64,000 nt of DNA, taken from positions 248,001 through 312,000 of the forward strand of contig CAVPOU010000020.1 in assembly GCA_963707125.1 (NCBI GenBank), written 5' to 3'. The translations under genes and the position numbers were made by a program. This DNA comes from CAVPDE01 sp963707125 (lineage in GTDB: Bacteria; Desulfobacterota; DSM-4660; Desulfatiglandales; HGW-15). Positions 42,798 to 51,023 of the stretch are shown here, one piece after another. The notes beneath the pieces are model-generated. The model had not been told where the DNA came from and searched no databases. It saw only the letters and a list, made by a program, of their open reading frames with translations. The first letter of the stretch is position 1. Each line of letters opens with the position of its first letter.

Positions 42798-43798
42798 CAG
42801 CGGTTCTTTTTCAGGATGTCGTAGACCCGGTCCAAGACCTCCTTGGGGTAAACCTTTCCGGTCAGAGCAAGCGCGACCCGGTCATGAACTTTATAGAACT
42901 CCTTCAGATCCGCCTCCTGCGGTGCGGGAAGGATCTTGATTCCTCCTTTTTCAAGCAGAGCGACGGATTCTTCTGTTTGCTTCCTGAGTTCGAGCGTCAG
43001 GTGTTCCATGGAACGGTGAAATTCGTCTTTGACGATCTTGAAATGTTCGGCGGGAATTTTCTGAACAAAGTTCTTTGAAACCAGTATGGCGCCTGTGGAA
43101 TGGGCAAGAGGCAGCGAGGTCATGTACTTCACGCTGAGGTTCCACTGAAGAGCGATGGCGCCGAGGGGCGGGGCATAAACCGTGTCGATCATGCCTGTGT
43201 TCAGGGCGGTGGTGACATCCGTGATCGCAAGCGGAACCGGGTTGGTTCCCATGGCGGAGAAGGTCTCCTTGGCGATCGGATCTCCTGACCACGTCCAGAC
43301 CTTCAGCTTTGCCAGGTCACCCACTTTCCGTATGGGTTCCTGAGAAAAGAGGTGGACATTTCCCACCTCTGCCCAGGAAAGGAGCTCAAAATCCTTCTGC
43401 CGGAACTGCTCCGCAAAAAAGACTTCCAGCTCCTTGTGAACCAGATCGATTTCTTTGGAGTTCATGAAAAGGAAGGGCAGGTCAAGCACCCTTACCGCTG
43501 GAAGAATCTGTCCAAATCCCACCCCTGAAAAGGCAGCTGACTGGAGCTGCCCGATCCGTATCTTCCTGAGGGCATCCAATTCGTCACCGGCCACCCCGCC
43601 TGCATAGACCCGAAAAGCGATCTGGCCCCGAGTTTTCTCACGGATCGTTTTGTCGAGTTCCTTCATGGAGTTCATCCATGTGGAGCCTTCAGGCGCCACC
43701 GTGGCAAACTTGATCGTGAGGGGCTCAGCAGCAAAGGACATCCCGGAAATGCCTAGGAGAAGAAAGAGCGGAACCATGAGACGAGCGAGTCTGATCAA
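42797..43798 (-). CDS. dctP: TRAP transporter solute-binding protein, DctP type
   Basis: A 333-residue periplasmic protein with a signal peptide (LMVPLFLLLGISGMSFAAEP). FATVAPEGSTWMNSMKELDK, LRKIRIGQLQSAAFSGVG, LAKLKVWTWSGDPIAKET and the VTTALNTGMIDTVYAPPLGAIALQW segment define the TRAP/DctP fold; an Arg salt bridge to the ligand carboxylate is normal for the family but its exact residue is uncertain (Arg-Lys-Val region replaced by K-V-W here). TatT-like lipoproteins accompany only a subset of these binding proteins, whose ligands are often hydrophobic. The ligand is unknown. Confidence 0.92.
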   Translation of the reverse strand: MIRLARLMVPLFLLLGISGMSFAAEPLTIKFATVAPEGSTWMNSMKELDKTIREKTRGQIAFRVYAGGVAGDELDALRKIRIGQLQSAAFSGVGFGQILPAVRVLDLPFLFMNSKEIDLVHKELEVFFAEQFRQKDFELLSWAEVGNVHLFSQEPIRKVGDLAKLKVWTWSGDPIAKETFSAMGTNPVPLAITDVTTALNTGMIDTVYAPPLGAIALQWNLSVKYMTSLPLAHSTGAILVSKNFVQKIPAEHFKIVKDEFHRSMEHLTLELRKQTEESVALLEKGGIKILPAPQEADLKEFYKVHDRVALALTGKVYPKEVLDRVYDILKKNR

Positions 43799-43807
43799 AA
43801 CATCCTC

Positions 43808-44677
43808 CTACAAGAAAAGATCTTCTGCGTGCTTGGCAAGTTCCTGCGCCCTGCTTTGCATGACCCGATTGATCAGGCAGGCTTCTTTGAGCTCGCCGGG
43901 ATTGCCCTGAATGACCTCCGCGAGGACGCGGGAAAACAACTCCTTGTCCTGAACTCTTACCGCATAGTATTTGGCAAAGTAAATCTGGGCCAGGAAGAAT
44001 TTTCCGTGATTCTCTTGCAGCGCCTTTTCAAAATGCTCCCTGGCCTTTTCAGGGCTCCCCCCGAGGAGCGGAGGTCGGGCGGCAAGGGCGGCTCCCATCA
44101 GGACGTGAGGGGCGCCGTAGAAGAAGTGTTCATCCAGTTCGAGGACTCTCTTGAGGCACGCTTCGGAAGCGCTCAGCTGGGCCAGTGCGTTCGGTTTGTG
44201 CAGGTTCAAGTTGATCCACGCGTTCCAAGAGAGAGTGGTCCAGAAAAGGGCTTCAAGATCATTTTGGTCCATGTTCTTGAGCGCCGCTCTCACGGGCTCA
44301 AGGCCGCCGTCTCGGTTTCGCAGGGGTGCGCCCTTGTCCCCTAGAGCTCTGATCCCGTACTCCAGTGCCCGAAGATAAAACGCCGAGGCCCGCTCCGGAT
44401 CCTCTGGTTCGACGAACAAAAGCGAATAGCCGGCAAACCCCATGGAAAGGGTTGTCAAAATCCTTTTGTTCTCAGGATCATTTTTCAGAAGTCCTTCCAT
44501 GAGCTTCAGGTTCGGGGGGATCGAAGTCTTCGCAAGCTCAGGATCACATTCTTCAAAAATAGTGGCTGCAAGATTTGGAAAAAGGGAAGGGGAGGCCCTC
44601 AGGGCGAATTGCATGCAGCCTGAAAAGAAGAACGAAAATATTAGTGAAAGGGAAACGGCTCCAACCAAATTACTCAT
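43808..44677 (-). CDS. TRAP-associated TPR lipoprotein, TatT-like
   Basis: A 289-residue lipoprotein. ATG 44677 begins MSNLVGAVSLSLIFSFFFSG followed by Cys, a lipobox (FFSGC). The frame is open 24 codons further, but those residues come from the family E repeat. The rest is helical and repeats TPR-like units (ERASAFYLRALEYGIRALG; ASEACLKRVLELDEHFFYG; EKAREHFEKALQENHGKF), as in the TatT family (Pfam TatT, PF16811) described in Treponema pallidum. TatT is thought to work with its DctP partner in the periplasm on hydrophobic ligands. It lies nine bases before dctP. Confidence 0.87.
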   Translation of the reverse strand: MSNLVGAVSLSLIFSFFFSGCMQFALRASPSLFPNLAATIFEECDPELAKTSIPPNLKLMEGLLKNDPENKRILTTLSMGFAGYSLLFVEPEDPERASAFYLRALEYGIRALGDKGAPLRNRDGGLEPVRAALKNMDQNDLEALFWTTLSWNAWINLNLHKPNALAQLSASEACLKRVLELDEHFFYGAPHVLMGAALAARPPLLGGSPEKAREHFEKALQENHGKFFLAQIYFAKYYAVRVQDKELFSRVLAEVIQGNPGELKEACLINRVMQSRAQELAKHAEDLFL

Positions 44678-44698
44678 GGCAGCCTTTAAATGCTGAGA

Positions 44699-44803
44699 AG
44701 AAAATGTCGAATGTCGAACAAGGAATTTCGAATGATGAAGTTTAATCAATTTGATTTTCTCCTTCGGTGTTCTTCATTCGTCATTCGCCTTTCGCGGTTC
44801 GCT
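44699..44803. repeat. Family E repeat, inverted pair
   Basis: The left arm AATGTCGAATGTCGAACAAG with GAATTTCGAATGATGAAGT (44702-44740) faces TTCTTCATTCGTCATTCGCC and TTTCGCGGTTCG (44771-44802). The left arm is identical over about 39 bases to the half copy at 49258-49298. Confidence 0.8.
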
Positions 44804-44847
44804 CTTGAACTTCTCCGCGAACCCCAAACAGCGTGCATGCTACCGCT

Positions 44848-46080
44848 TTAGTACCCAAGGAAAGGGTCTCCTTTCCTGGGGGCTTCGTCAATGAATTTCT
44901 CCGCAAAAAACTGAGCGCCTGCTCCGTTTTCCATTTTGAGAACCTGCCGGTACAGACCCAGAGCCGTGTCTCTTTTTCCTTCAAGATCCCAGCTCATCCC
45001 TTTCTTGAGGATGGGAAACGCGATCATGTCAGGGTCCAGCACCGGATCAGCCTTGGAAAGGATGGCGTCGAGCTTGTTTCTTGCCTGCTGTGTTTCACCT
45101 CGAAAAAGATGATACGTCGCTTCGAGATAGAGAGCCTGATTCTCCCAGATGAGGAAATCGGATTTGGTTGCTTTTTTGCGGCTCTCTGCGCGGAGGAAAT
45201 CCACCATTTCCCTGTACTTGGGGTCACGGTCCTGCCGGATGTATACAAGCCCCTCAAAAAACGGGTAACGCGGGTTCTTTTTGAATTTCGCCCTCAGCTC
45301 CTGGATGATGGGCAAGGCTTTATCATAGTCCTCTTCGAGGTAGAGATAAATGTGAATCAGCATGCTTTTGGCTTCAGGGCCTGAGTAAACTGCTTTGTTC
45401 GCTGCAACGTTAAGTTTTCTCAGACCTTCGTCTTTGTCGCCTCTGTGAAGAAAAAGGTAAGTGAGGAATTTCAGAACACCGGAGAGTTTCGCCGTATAGT
45501 AGTCATAGATGCCGAGCCCCAGGAGAACGTCTTTATTGTCAGGATCGAGTTCTTGGCAGGTTTTCAGGGCCTGAATCGCGTCATAAGCGAGGTTATACGA
45601 GGAAAACCACTTCTGCTGCATTAATTCGAAGCGACCTTTGAAACCGAGAGCCCCTCCCAGGTAGAAATAGTTGCGGCTGTCCTTTTCGTTCTTCTCGATT
45701 CCTTGTTTTGCTGCCGATATGGTTAGGTCGATCCGCTCCACATACTCTTTAAGGTTTTCGGCGGTCCAGAAACCCACGGATAGTCGAGACCAGGTCACCA
45801 TAGCCATGTAGAAATAGCCGATCGGATAGTCCGGCTTTTCAGCGACAATCTTGGAGAAGAGCCTCTCCGCCTCGTCGAACTCCAGATCATAAAGGTGGTT
45901 GATTCCTTGGATAACGTCGGGATTGGGGCGCCCTTTGTGAAGCTTCAGAGGTTCAATCTCCGCTGCCTCCAAAAGCCCCGGGAGAACGGATAGGGCGACA
46001 AAAAGAAGAGTCTGGAAAAAAGCCGGTTTTGAGATACGAAGAAGGCTGTTCAACTCTGTTACACTCAACCCCGATAGCAT
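44848..46080 (-). CDS. Exported TPR-repeat protein
   Basis: A 410-residue protein with a hydrophobic export signal (FFQTLLFVALSVLPGLLEAAE) and TPR-like helices throughout (DEAERLFSKIVAEKPDYPIG; YDAIQALKTCQELDPDNKDV; DKALPIIQELRAKFKKNPRY; QQARNKLDAILSKADPVLD). It has no lipobox Cys. The specific role is unknown. It precedes the TatT-like gene in the same direction, 170 bases away across a family E repeat, so it may be the first gene of the transporter operon and serve as a periplasmic scaffold. A good promoter lies about 50 bases upstream. Confidence 0.8.
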   Translation of the reverse strand: MLSGLSVTELNSLLRISKPAFFQTLLFVALSVLPGLLEAAEIEPLKLHKGRPNPDVIQGINHLYDLEFDEAERLFSKIVAEKPDYPIGYFYMAMVTWSRLSVGFWTAENLKEYVERIDLTISAAKQGIEKNEKDSRNYFYLGGALGFKGRFELMQQKWFSSYNLAYDAIQALKTCQELDPDNKDVLLGLGIYDYYTAKLSGVLKFLTYLFLHRGDKDEGLRKLNVAANKAVYSGPEAKSMLIHIYLYLEEDYDKALPIIQELRAKFKKNPRYPFFEGLVYIRQDRDPKYREMVDFLRAESRKKATKSDFLIWENQALYLEATYHLFRGETQQARNKLDAILSKADPVLDPDMIAFPILKKGMSWDLEGKRDTALGLYRQVLKMENGAGAQFFAEKFIDEAPRKGDPFLGY

Positions 46081-46129
46081 TACAGCCGGTTTTGAATGGC
46101 GAACCAGTATAAATAGCTCAATTTGTAAT

Positions 46130-46158
46130 AATATATAAAATTCCTATTGAATTTGCAA
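46130..46158 (-). promoter_or_regulatory. Candidate promoter of the TPR/TRAP operon
   Basis: Read leftward, TTGCAA at 46158-46153 and TATATT at 46135-46130 are exactly 17 bases apart. Transcription would begin about 45 bases before the TPR gene start. It overlaps the opposing rightward promoter. Confidence 0.55.
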
Positions 46159-46174
46159 TGTTAGAAATTATAAA
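46147..46174 (+). promoter_or_regulatory. Candidate promoter of the rhamnose-reductase-like gene
   Basis: TTGAAT at 46147-46152 and TATAAA at 46169-46174 are 16 bases apart, about 155 bases before ATG 46333. It shares bases with the leftward promoter, so only one polymerase could bind at a time. The rest of the 46081-46332 gap shows no gene. Confidence 0.5.
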
Positions 46175-46332
46175 CTTGATTATTTTGTAAAGCAACGCTT
46201 CGTTTTCTTTCTTGAAACCGTCTGGAGAATTCTCCTGAACCGAGGGGAAAGGCAGGACTTGCAGAGAGAAACAGGGGCGAAAATTCCTTGCCGGCAGAGA
46301 TGTTAAGGTTATCTCGGGGGGGCCCGGAGAGA

Positions 46333-47232
46333 ATGAAGATCTTACTCTTAGGAAGCAAAGGCATGCTTGGAAGCGATTGCAAGGAAGTCCTGAGTGACAA
46401 CTATGAGATCCTGTCCCCTGACAAGAAGGAGCTTGATATTGTCAGTTGGGACAAGGTCATTGACCGGATGCACCACCTACATCCCGAGATCGTTCTCAAC
46501 TGCGCTGCCGTCACGGATCTGGATGTGTGTGAGGAATCAAAGCACTCGTACATGGTTAAAAAGGTGAATGTCGAAGGCCCGAGGAACATTGCGCAAGCCT
46601 CAGCCAGGTATGACTGCAAGGTGGTTCAAATCTCCTCCGATCAGGTCTTTGGCGGCGACAAGGCGATCCCCCAGCCTTATTTCGAAGACGACACCCTGGA
46701 TCCGCTCTCGGCCTATGGCCGGAGCAAGATGGAGAGCGAGATCGCGGTTCGCGAGAATGCCCCCGATTATATGATCATCCGGACCGGATGGCTTTACGGC
46801 ATGGAAGGCGATAACTTTGTCAAAGCCCTGCTTGCCAGTATCCTCGGCAAAAAAAAGAGCAAGAAGGTCAAAGTGGTTGAGGATCAGTTTGGATCTCCGA
46901 CCTGGTCCTATCGCCTGGCCCAGCAGATCCAGGAGTTGATCCATGCGGGTGGAAAAGGCACGTACCATGCTACGGCAGAAGGGTACTGCAGCCGGCTGGA
47001 GTATGCCCGGTTTATCATAGGCAAACTAAGTTTGAAGGCTTCACTGGAACCTTGCTCCCTGGCGGAGTGTCGAAGGAAGGCGAAAAGGCCGGCCAATTGC
47101 ATCCTTGAGAACAGGATTTTGAAAAAGCATGGAATCAACCTCTTGCCGGAGTGGAAGGAAGATCTGGACCTTTTCCTGGATCGATTCGGTGAAGACCTGA
47201 TCAAACAGGCCAAGGCGAGCGGATCGAAGTGA
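46333..47232 (+). CDS. dTDP-4-dehydrorhamnose reductase-like protein
   Basis: A 299-residue short-chain dehydrogenase of the RmlD family. MKILLLGSKGMLGSDCKEVL holds the nucleotide-binding GSKGMLG, followed by VLNCAAVTDLDVCEE, the ISSDQVFGG strand and the catalytic YGRSKME (Y-x-x-x-K). FGSPTWSYRLAQQI and GTYHATAEGYCSRLEYA are late family marks. RmlD makes dTDP-L-rhamnose for cell-surface sugars. No rmlA, B or C gene is nearby, so a related role in surface polysaccharide or other SDR chemistry is possible. The ATG follows AGAGA; the frame upstream to 46288 is not needed. Confidence 0.85.
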   Translation: MKILLLGSKGMLGSDCKEVLSDNYEILSPDKKELDIVSWDKVIDRMHHLHPEIVLNCAAVTDLDVCEESKHSYMVKKVNVEGPRNIAQASARYDCKVVQISSDQVFGGDKAIPQPYFEDDTLDPLSAYGRSKMESEIAVRENAPDYMIIRTGWLYGMEGDNFVKALLASILGKKKSKKVKVVEDQFGSPTWSYRLAQQIQELIHAGGKGTYHATAEGYCSRLEYARFIIGKLSLKASLEPCSLAECRRKAKRPANCILENRILKKHGINLLPEWKEDLDLFLDRFGEDLIKQAKASGSK

Positions 47233-47251
47233 GCGAAGGGTGTAGGCTGAT

Positions 47252-49171
47252 CTAAATGGTGCGGCCTATGGTTGCCGCTTCTAAAATCGCCGCTTTCGCG
47301 CTTCTGGGCTCCAGACAGTCCCCGATCTGATACATAGGGATTCCCAAAGACTTGATCTCCTCGTAGAGGCTGTTGTCAGGCTTGTTCCCGATGGCGATGA
47401 CCACGGCGTCCGCCTCGATGAAACTCTCTGTTCCGTCATCTGCCGTAACCACAATCCCGGTCTCTTCAACTCGGGAGAGCTTGCGTCCGGTTAGAAACTT
47501 GACCCCCCTGTCCCTGAGCTCTTTGAGGAGAACCTTCCTGGTGATGGATTCCAGGTTCAATGCGATCTTTGGAAGCTGCTCCACAAGGGTGACCGAGGAG
47601 CCGTGCTCTGCCAGGTGATGGGCGACTTCGCACCCTGTGGCACCCCCGCCGACCACCACCGCTCTTCTCTTCTCCGGGGGGGCCCCGTTCAGAACTTCCG
47701 ACAGTCCGACCACAATGGATCTGTCAATCCCCGGCACGTTCGGCAGAATAGGAGTGGCGCCTGTTGAAAGAATGACCACGTCGGGCTTTTCAAGCTTCAC
47801 CGTTTCCAGAGTCACCTCGGAGTTGAGGTGAACCTTAATGCCGGCTTTTTCCACCTGCTTTTTGTGAAACTCAATGAGCGTGAGGATTTCTTTTTTGTAC
47901 TTGGTGACGCTTCCTAGATTCAGCTGGCCGCCCAGGCGAGACTCTTTTTCATAGAGATGCACCTCATGTCCCCGGATCGCGGCCACCCACCCTGCATGAA
48001 GGCCTCCGGGGCCGCCCCCGACGATCATGACTTTTTTCCGTTTTTCCGCCGGCCGCATTTCCATTTCTTTTTCCCGGCCGAGGGTGGGATTGACCAGGCA
48101 TTCGACGCGTCCCTTTCGGAAGATGGACTCCATGCACGTGTTGCACGCAATACAGATCCTGATGTCGTCGAGATTGCCCTCCTGGGCTTTCTTGGGCATT
48201 TCAGGATCAGCCAGAAGGCCTCTGCCCACGCACACGAGATCCGCCTTGCCGTCCCGGATGATGGCGTCGGCCACTAGGGGATCATTGATCCGGCCCACCG
48301 CCATCACCGGGATGCGGAGAGCCTTCCTGATTATTGCAGCGGAATCCGCCAGACAAGCTTTGTCCATGAACATGGGCTGGCAGATCCATTCCGGAGTCGC
48401 ATCGTTTCCTGCGGAAACCTGGACAATATCAATGCCCGCAGCAACCAGCAAGTTGAGGATCTGAATGCTTTCCTCCACGCCCAGGCCCCCGGGCACGAAC
48501 TCCTGGGCGCTTATCTTGAAGGAAATGGGGAAGTCTTCGCCCACTCTCCTTCTGACTTCTCTGACCACATCGACCGCAAAGCGGGCTCTCCGGGGCGTAT
48601 CTCCTCCGTACGCGTCTTCCCGAATGTTGGAGAAATTGGATATGAACTGATTGATGAGATACCCATGGGCTCCGTGAATCTCAATCAGCTCGAACCCGGC
48701 CTGAACAGCCCTGACCGCAGCCTCTCCAAATTTCCGAATAATCTCCTGGATCCCTTCAAGGCTCAGCGGTTCCACTTCACCGCTGATGGTGGGGCAGGGG
48801 AGATTGGAGGGCGCATAGGGCTTTCTCTTGATCACCCGGCTGGAGGTCTGCCTTCCGCCGTGGTGAATCTGAACAGCCGGAAGAGCTCCCTCTGATTTCA
48901 TCACCCGGGCGATGCGGGAGAGGCCTTCAATGAACCGATCATCAAAGATCCTTGCCTGGTGGGGGGATACGATCCCTTCCGCAGATACGGCGCAGGCTTC
49001 CACAATCACCATGGCCGGGCCGCCGGCAGCCCGGCGCCTGTAGTGTTCAACGGCCTTATCCGTGATGGACCCGTCGTCTTCAATCAGAAAGGATGCAAGG
49101 CCGGGCATTACGATTCTGTTCTTGAGGTGCCGGCCCTTGATCTGAAAAGGTTGAAAAAGATACTGGATCAT
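47252..49171 (-). CDS. NADH:flavin oxidoreductase / 2,4-dienoyl-CoA (enoate) reductase family
   Basis: A 639-residue three-cofactor enzyme. Residues 1-350 form an old-yellow-enzyme FMN barrel (IHGAHGYLINQFISNFSNIR; YGG). CIACNTCMESIF with a later EC holds a [4Fe-4S] cluster. The C-terminal half binds FAD (IVGGGPGGLHAG) and NAD(P) (VVGGGATGCEVA). This layout is shared by bacterial 2,4-dienoyl-CoA reductase FadH, enoate reductase and trimethylamine dehydrogenase, and the sequence alone does not separate them. In this setting, reduction of an unsaturated acyl-CoA is likely. ATG 49171 follows GAGGAA; twenty upstream codons are rejected. Confidence 0.9.
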   Translation of the reverse strand: MIQYLFQPFQIKGRHLKNRIVMPGLASFLIEDDGSITDKAVEHYRRRAAGGPAMVIVEACAVSAEGIVSPHQARIFDDRFIEGLSRIARVMKSEGALPAVQIHHGGRQTSSRVIKRKPYAPSNLPCPTISGEVEPLSLEGIQEIIRKFGEAAVRAVQAGFELIEIHGAHGYLINQFISNFSNIREDAYGGDTPRRARFAVDVVREVRRRVGEDFPISFKISAQEFVPGGLGVEESIQILNLLVAAGIDIVQVSAGNDATPEWICQPMFMDKACLADSAAIIRKALRIPVMAVGRINDPLVADAIIRDGKADLVCVGRGLLADPEMPKKAQEGNLDDIRICIACNTCMESIFRKGRVECLVNPTLGREKEMEMRPAEKRKKVMIVGGGPGGLHAGWVAAIRGHEVHLYEKESRLGGQLNLGSVTKYKKEILTLIEFHKKQVEKAGIKVHLNSEVTLETVKLEKPDVVILSTGATPILPNVPGIDRSIVVGLSEVLNGAPPEKRRAVVVGGGATGCEVAHHLAEHGSSVTLVEQLPKIALNLESITRKVLLKELRDRGVKFLTGRKLSRVEETGIVVTADDGTESFIEADAVVIAIGNKPDNSLYEEIKSLGIPMYQIGDCLEPRSAKAAILEAATIGRTI

Positions 49172-49257
49172 GCTTTCCTCAAAGGGTGTGTTAAGCGTAT
49201 GTAAATAGCCGCTCCTATGCTGGAGTGTCAATTGAAAAAACTGTTTTCCAAACGGAA

Positions 49258-49298
49258 GAAATGTCGAATGTCGAACAAGGAATTTCGAATGATGAAGT
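49258..49298. repeat. Family E half copy
   Basis: AAATGTCGAATGTCGAACAA with GGAATTTCGAATGATGAAGT repeats the left arm of the 44699 element almost base for base. No opposite arm is present, so it is a solo copy between the reductase and fumarase genes. Confidence 0.8.
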
Positions 49299-49311
49299 AA
49301 GGACCCAAACG

Positions 49312-50919
49312 CTAGCCAAGTAGATTATCGAAGAAGTCGTTTCCCTTGTCATCGGTGATGATGAAGGCTGGGAAGTCTTTGACGGTGATCCTGTAGATCG
49401 CTTCCATGCCCAGTTCCGGATATTCCAGAACCTCCACGCGGGTGATGCATCCTCTTGCGAGCCGCGCAGCCGGTCCTCCGATAGAGCCGAGATAAAAGCC
49501 ACCGTATCTCTTGCACGCCTCCTTGACGACGGCTGAGCGGTTTCCCTTGGCGAGCATCACCATGGAGCCGCGGCAGGCCTGAAATAGGGGGACATAGGGA
49601 TCCATTCGGCCGGCGGTTGTCGGCCCAAAAGAGCCGCACGCGTATCCGGGAGGGGTCTTGGCCGGCCCTGCGTAATAGATGATGTGGTCCTTGAAGTAGC
49701 TCGGCAGATCCTCACCGCGGTCCAGCCTCTCCTTGAGTTTCGCATGCGCAATGTCTCTTGCCACGACTATGTCCCCGTTGAGAACCAGACGGGTGGAAAC
49801 AGGGTATTGGGTCAGGGCGGCCCGGATCTGATCCATGGGTTGATTCAGGTCAATGACGACCGCCTTCTCTTCAGCCCAAGCCGGTTCAGGGAGGAAGCGG
49901 CTAGGGTGGGTCTCCAGGGTTTCGAGAAATATGCCGTCCCTCGTGATCTTTGCCTTGATGTTTCTGTCCGCACTGCAGCTTACGCCGAGACCGATCGGGC
50001 ATGAGGCGCCATGCCTGGGAAGCCGGATCACCCTCACATCCAGGCAGAAGTACTTGCCGCCGAACTGGGCGCCGATCCCGAGGTTCTGGGACAGCTTCAG
50101 GACTCTCTCTTCCATGTCCCTGTCTCTGAAAGCCTGTCCCCCCTCATTTCCTTTGTCAGGAAGGGCATCGAGGTACCCTGCAGTGGCGAGTTTCACGGTT
50201 TTGAGGTTGGTCTCGGCTGAGGTCCCGCCTACCACAAAGGCGAGGTGGTAGGGAGGGCACGCTGCGGTGCCAAGGGTTTTCATTTTGTTCGCCATGAAAG
50301 CGCTCAGGGTTTCAGGGTTCAGCACCGCCCTGGTTTCCTGGAAGAGAAAGGTTTTGTTTGCGGAGCCTCCTCCTTTGGCGATGAAGAGAAACTCGTAGGT
50401 CTCGCCTTCAGTGGCGTAAAGATCAATTTGAGCCGGAAGGTTGCACCCCGTGTTTTTTTCCTCGTACATGGATAGAGGCGCATTCTGGGAGTAGCGCAGG
50501 TAATTCTCCGTGTAGGCCTTGAAAACGCCTTTTGAGAGAGCCTCCTCATCGGAAGCCCCTGTCCAAACGTGCTGCCCCTTTTTCCCGATCACCATAGCGG
50601 TCCCCGTGTCCTGACACATAGGAAGCACGCCCTCTGCGGCGATCACGGCGTTCCTTAGCATTTCCAGCGCCACAGTTCTGTCGTTTTGTGACGCTTCAGG
50701 GTCTTTCAGGATTTTTGCAAGAAGCTCAAGATGAGAAGTACGCAGCAGGTGCGCAACCTCTTTGAACGCGGCCCCTGCAAGGCGCGTGAGGCCTTCGGGC
50801 GCGACCTTGAGCATTCTCCTACCCTCGAACTCGCTCTCGGACACGAATTCCTTTGTCAGAAGGCGATAGGAAGTCAATTCCTTACCCAGGGGAAAAGGCT
50901 TTTGGTACGCAAAATCCAT
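49312..50919 (-). CDS. fumA: Fumarate hydratase, class I
   Basis: A 535-residue class I (iron-sulfur) fumarase with the alpha and beta parts fused, as in FumA/FumB. The alpha part holds VLPMCQDTGTAMVIG, the AACPPYHLAFVVGG segment and GVSCSADRNIKAK with the three Cys of the [4Fe-4S] site. The beta part holds GSFGPTTAGRMD and KGNRSAVVKEACKRYGGFYL. It interconverts fumarate and malate, and links the malate dehydrogenase and succinate dehydrogenase genes of the same block. Class I enzymes are oxygen-labile, in line with an anaerobe. Confidence 0.95.
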   Translation of the reverse strand: MDFAYQKPFPLGKELTSYRLLTKEFVSESEFEGRRMLKVAPEGLTRLAGAAFKEVAHLLRTSHLELLAKILKDPEASQNDRTVALEMLRNAVIAAEGVLPMCQDTGTAMVIGKKGQHVWTGASDEEALSKGVFKAYTENYLRYSQNAPLSMYEEKNTGCNLPAQIDLYATEGETYEFLFIAKGGGSANKTFLFQETRAVLNPETLSAFMANKMKTLGTAACPPYHLAFVVGGTSAETNLKTVKLATAGYLDALPDKGNEGGQAFRDRDMEERVLKLSQNLGIGAQFGGKYFCLDVRVIRLPRHGASCPIGLGVSCSADRNIKAKITRDGIFLETLETHPSRFLPEPAWAEEKAVVIDLNQPMDQIRAALTQYPVSTRLVLNGDIVVARDIAHAKLKERLDRGEDLPSYFKDHIIYYAGPAKTPPGYACGSFGPTTAGRMDPYVPLFQACRGSMVMLAKGNRSAVVKEACKRYGGFYLGSIGGPAARLARGCITRVEVLEYPELGMEAIYRITVKDFPAFIITDDKGNDFFDNLLG

Positions 50920-50949
50920 AGCCGTGAAAAATCCCTCGAAATTAAGAAA

Positions 50950-51021
50950 GAGGATAAAGGTTAAAGGTCAAAGGATAAAGGCACAAACCTTTATCCTTCA
51001 TCCTTTTTCCTTTATCCTTTG
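50950..51021. repeat. Family C repeat
   Basis: GGATAAAGGTTAAAGGTCAA and GGATAAAGGCACAAA face CCTTTATCCTTCATCC and TTTTTCCTTTATCC. The hairpin lies between nifJ and the fumarase gene on the - strand and may shape that transcript. Confidence 0.75.
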
Positions 51022-51023
51022 TT

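Noticed and set aside
50950..51021. Family C hairpin as an intrinsic terminator of nifJ
   Set aside because: The arms are A/G- and T/C-rich without a GC-stable stem followed by a clean T-run; the same element lies inside operons elsewhere.
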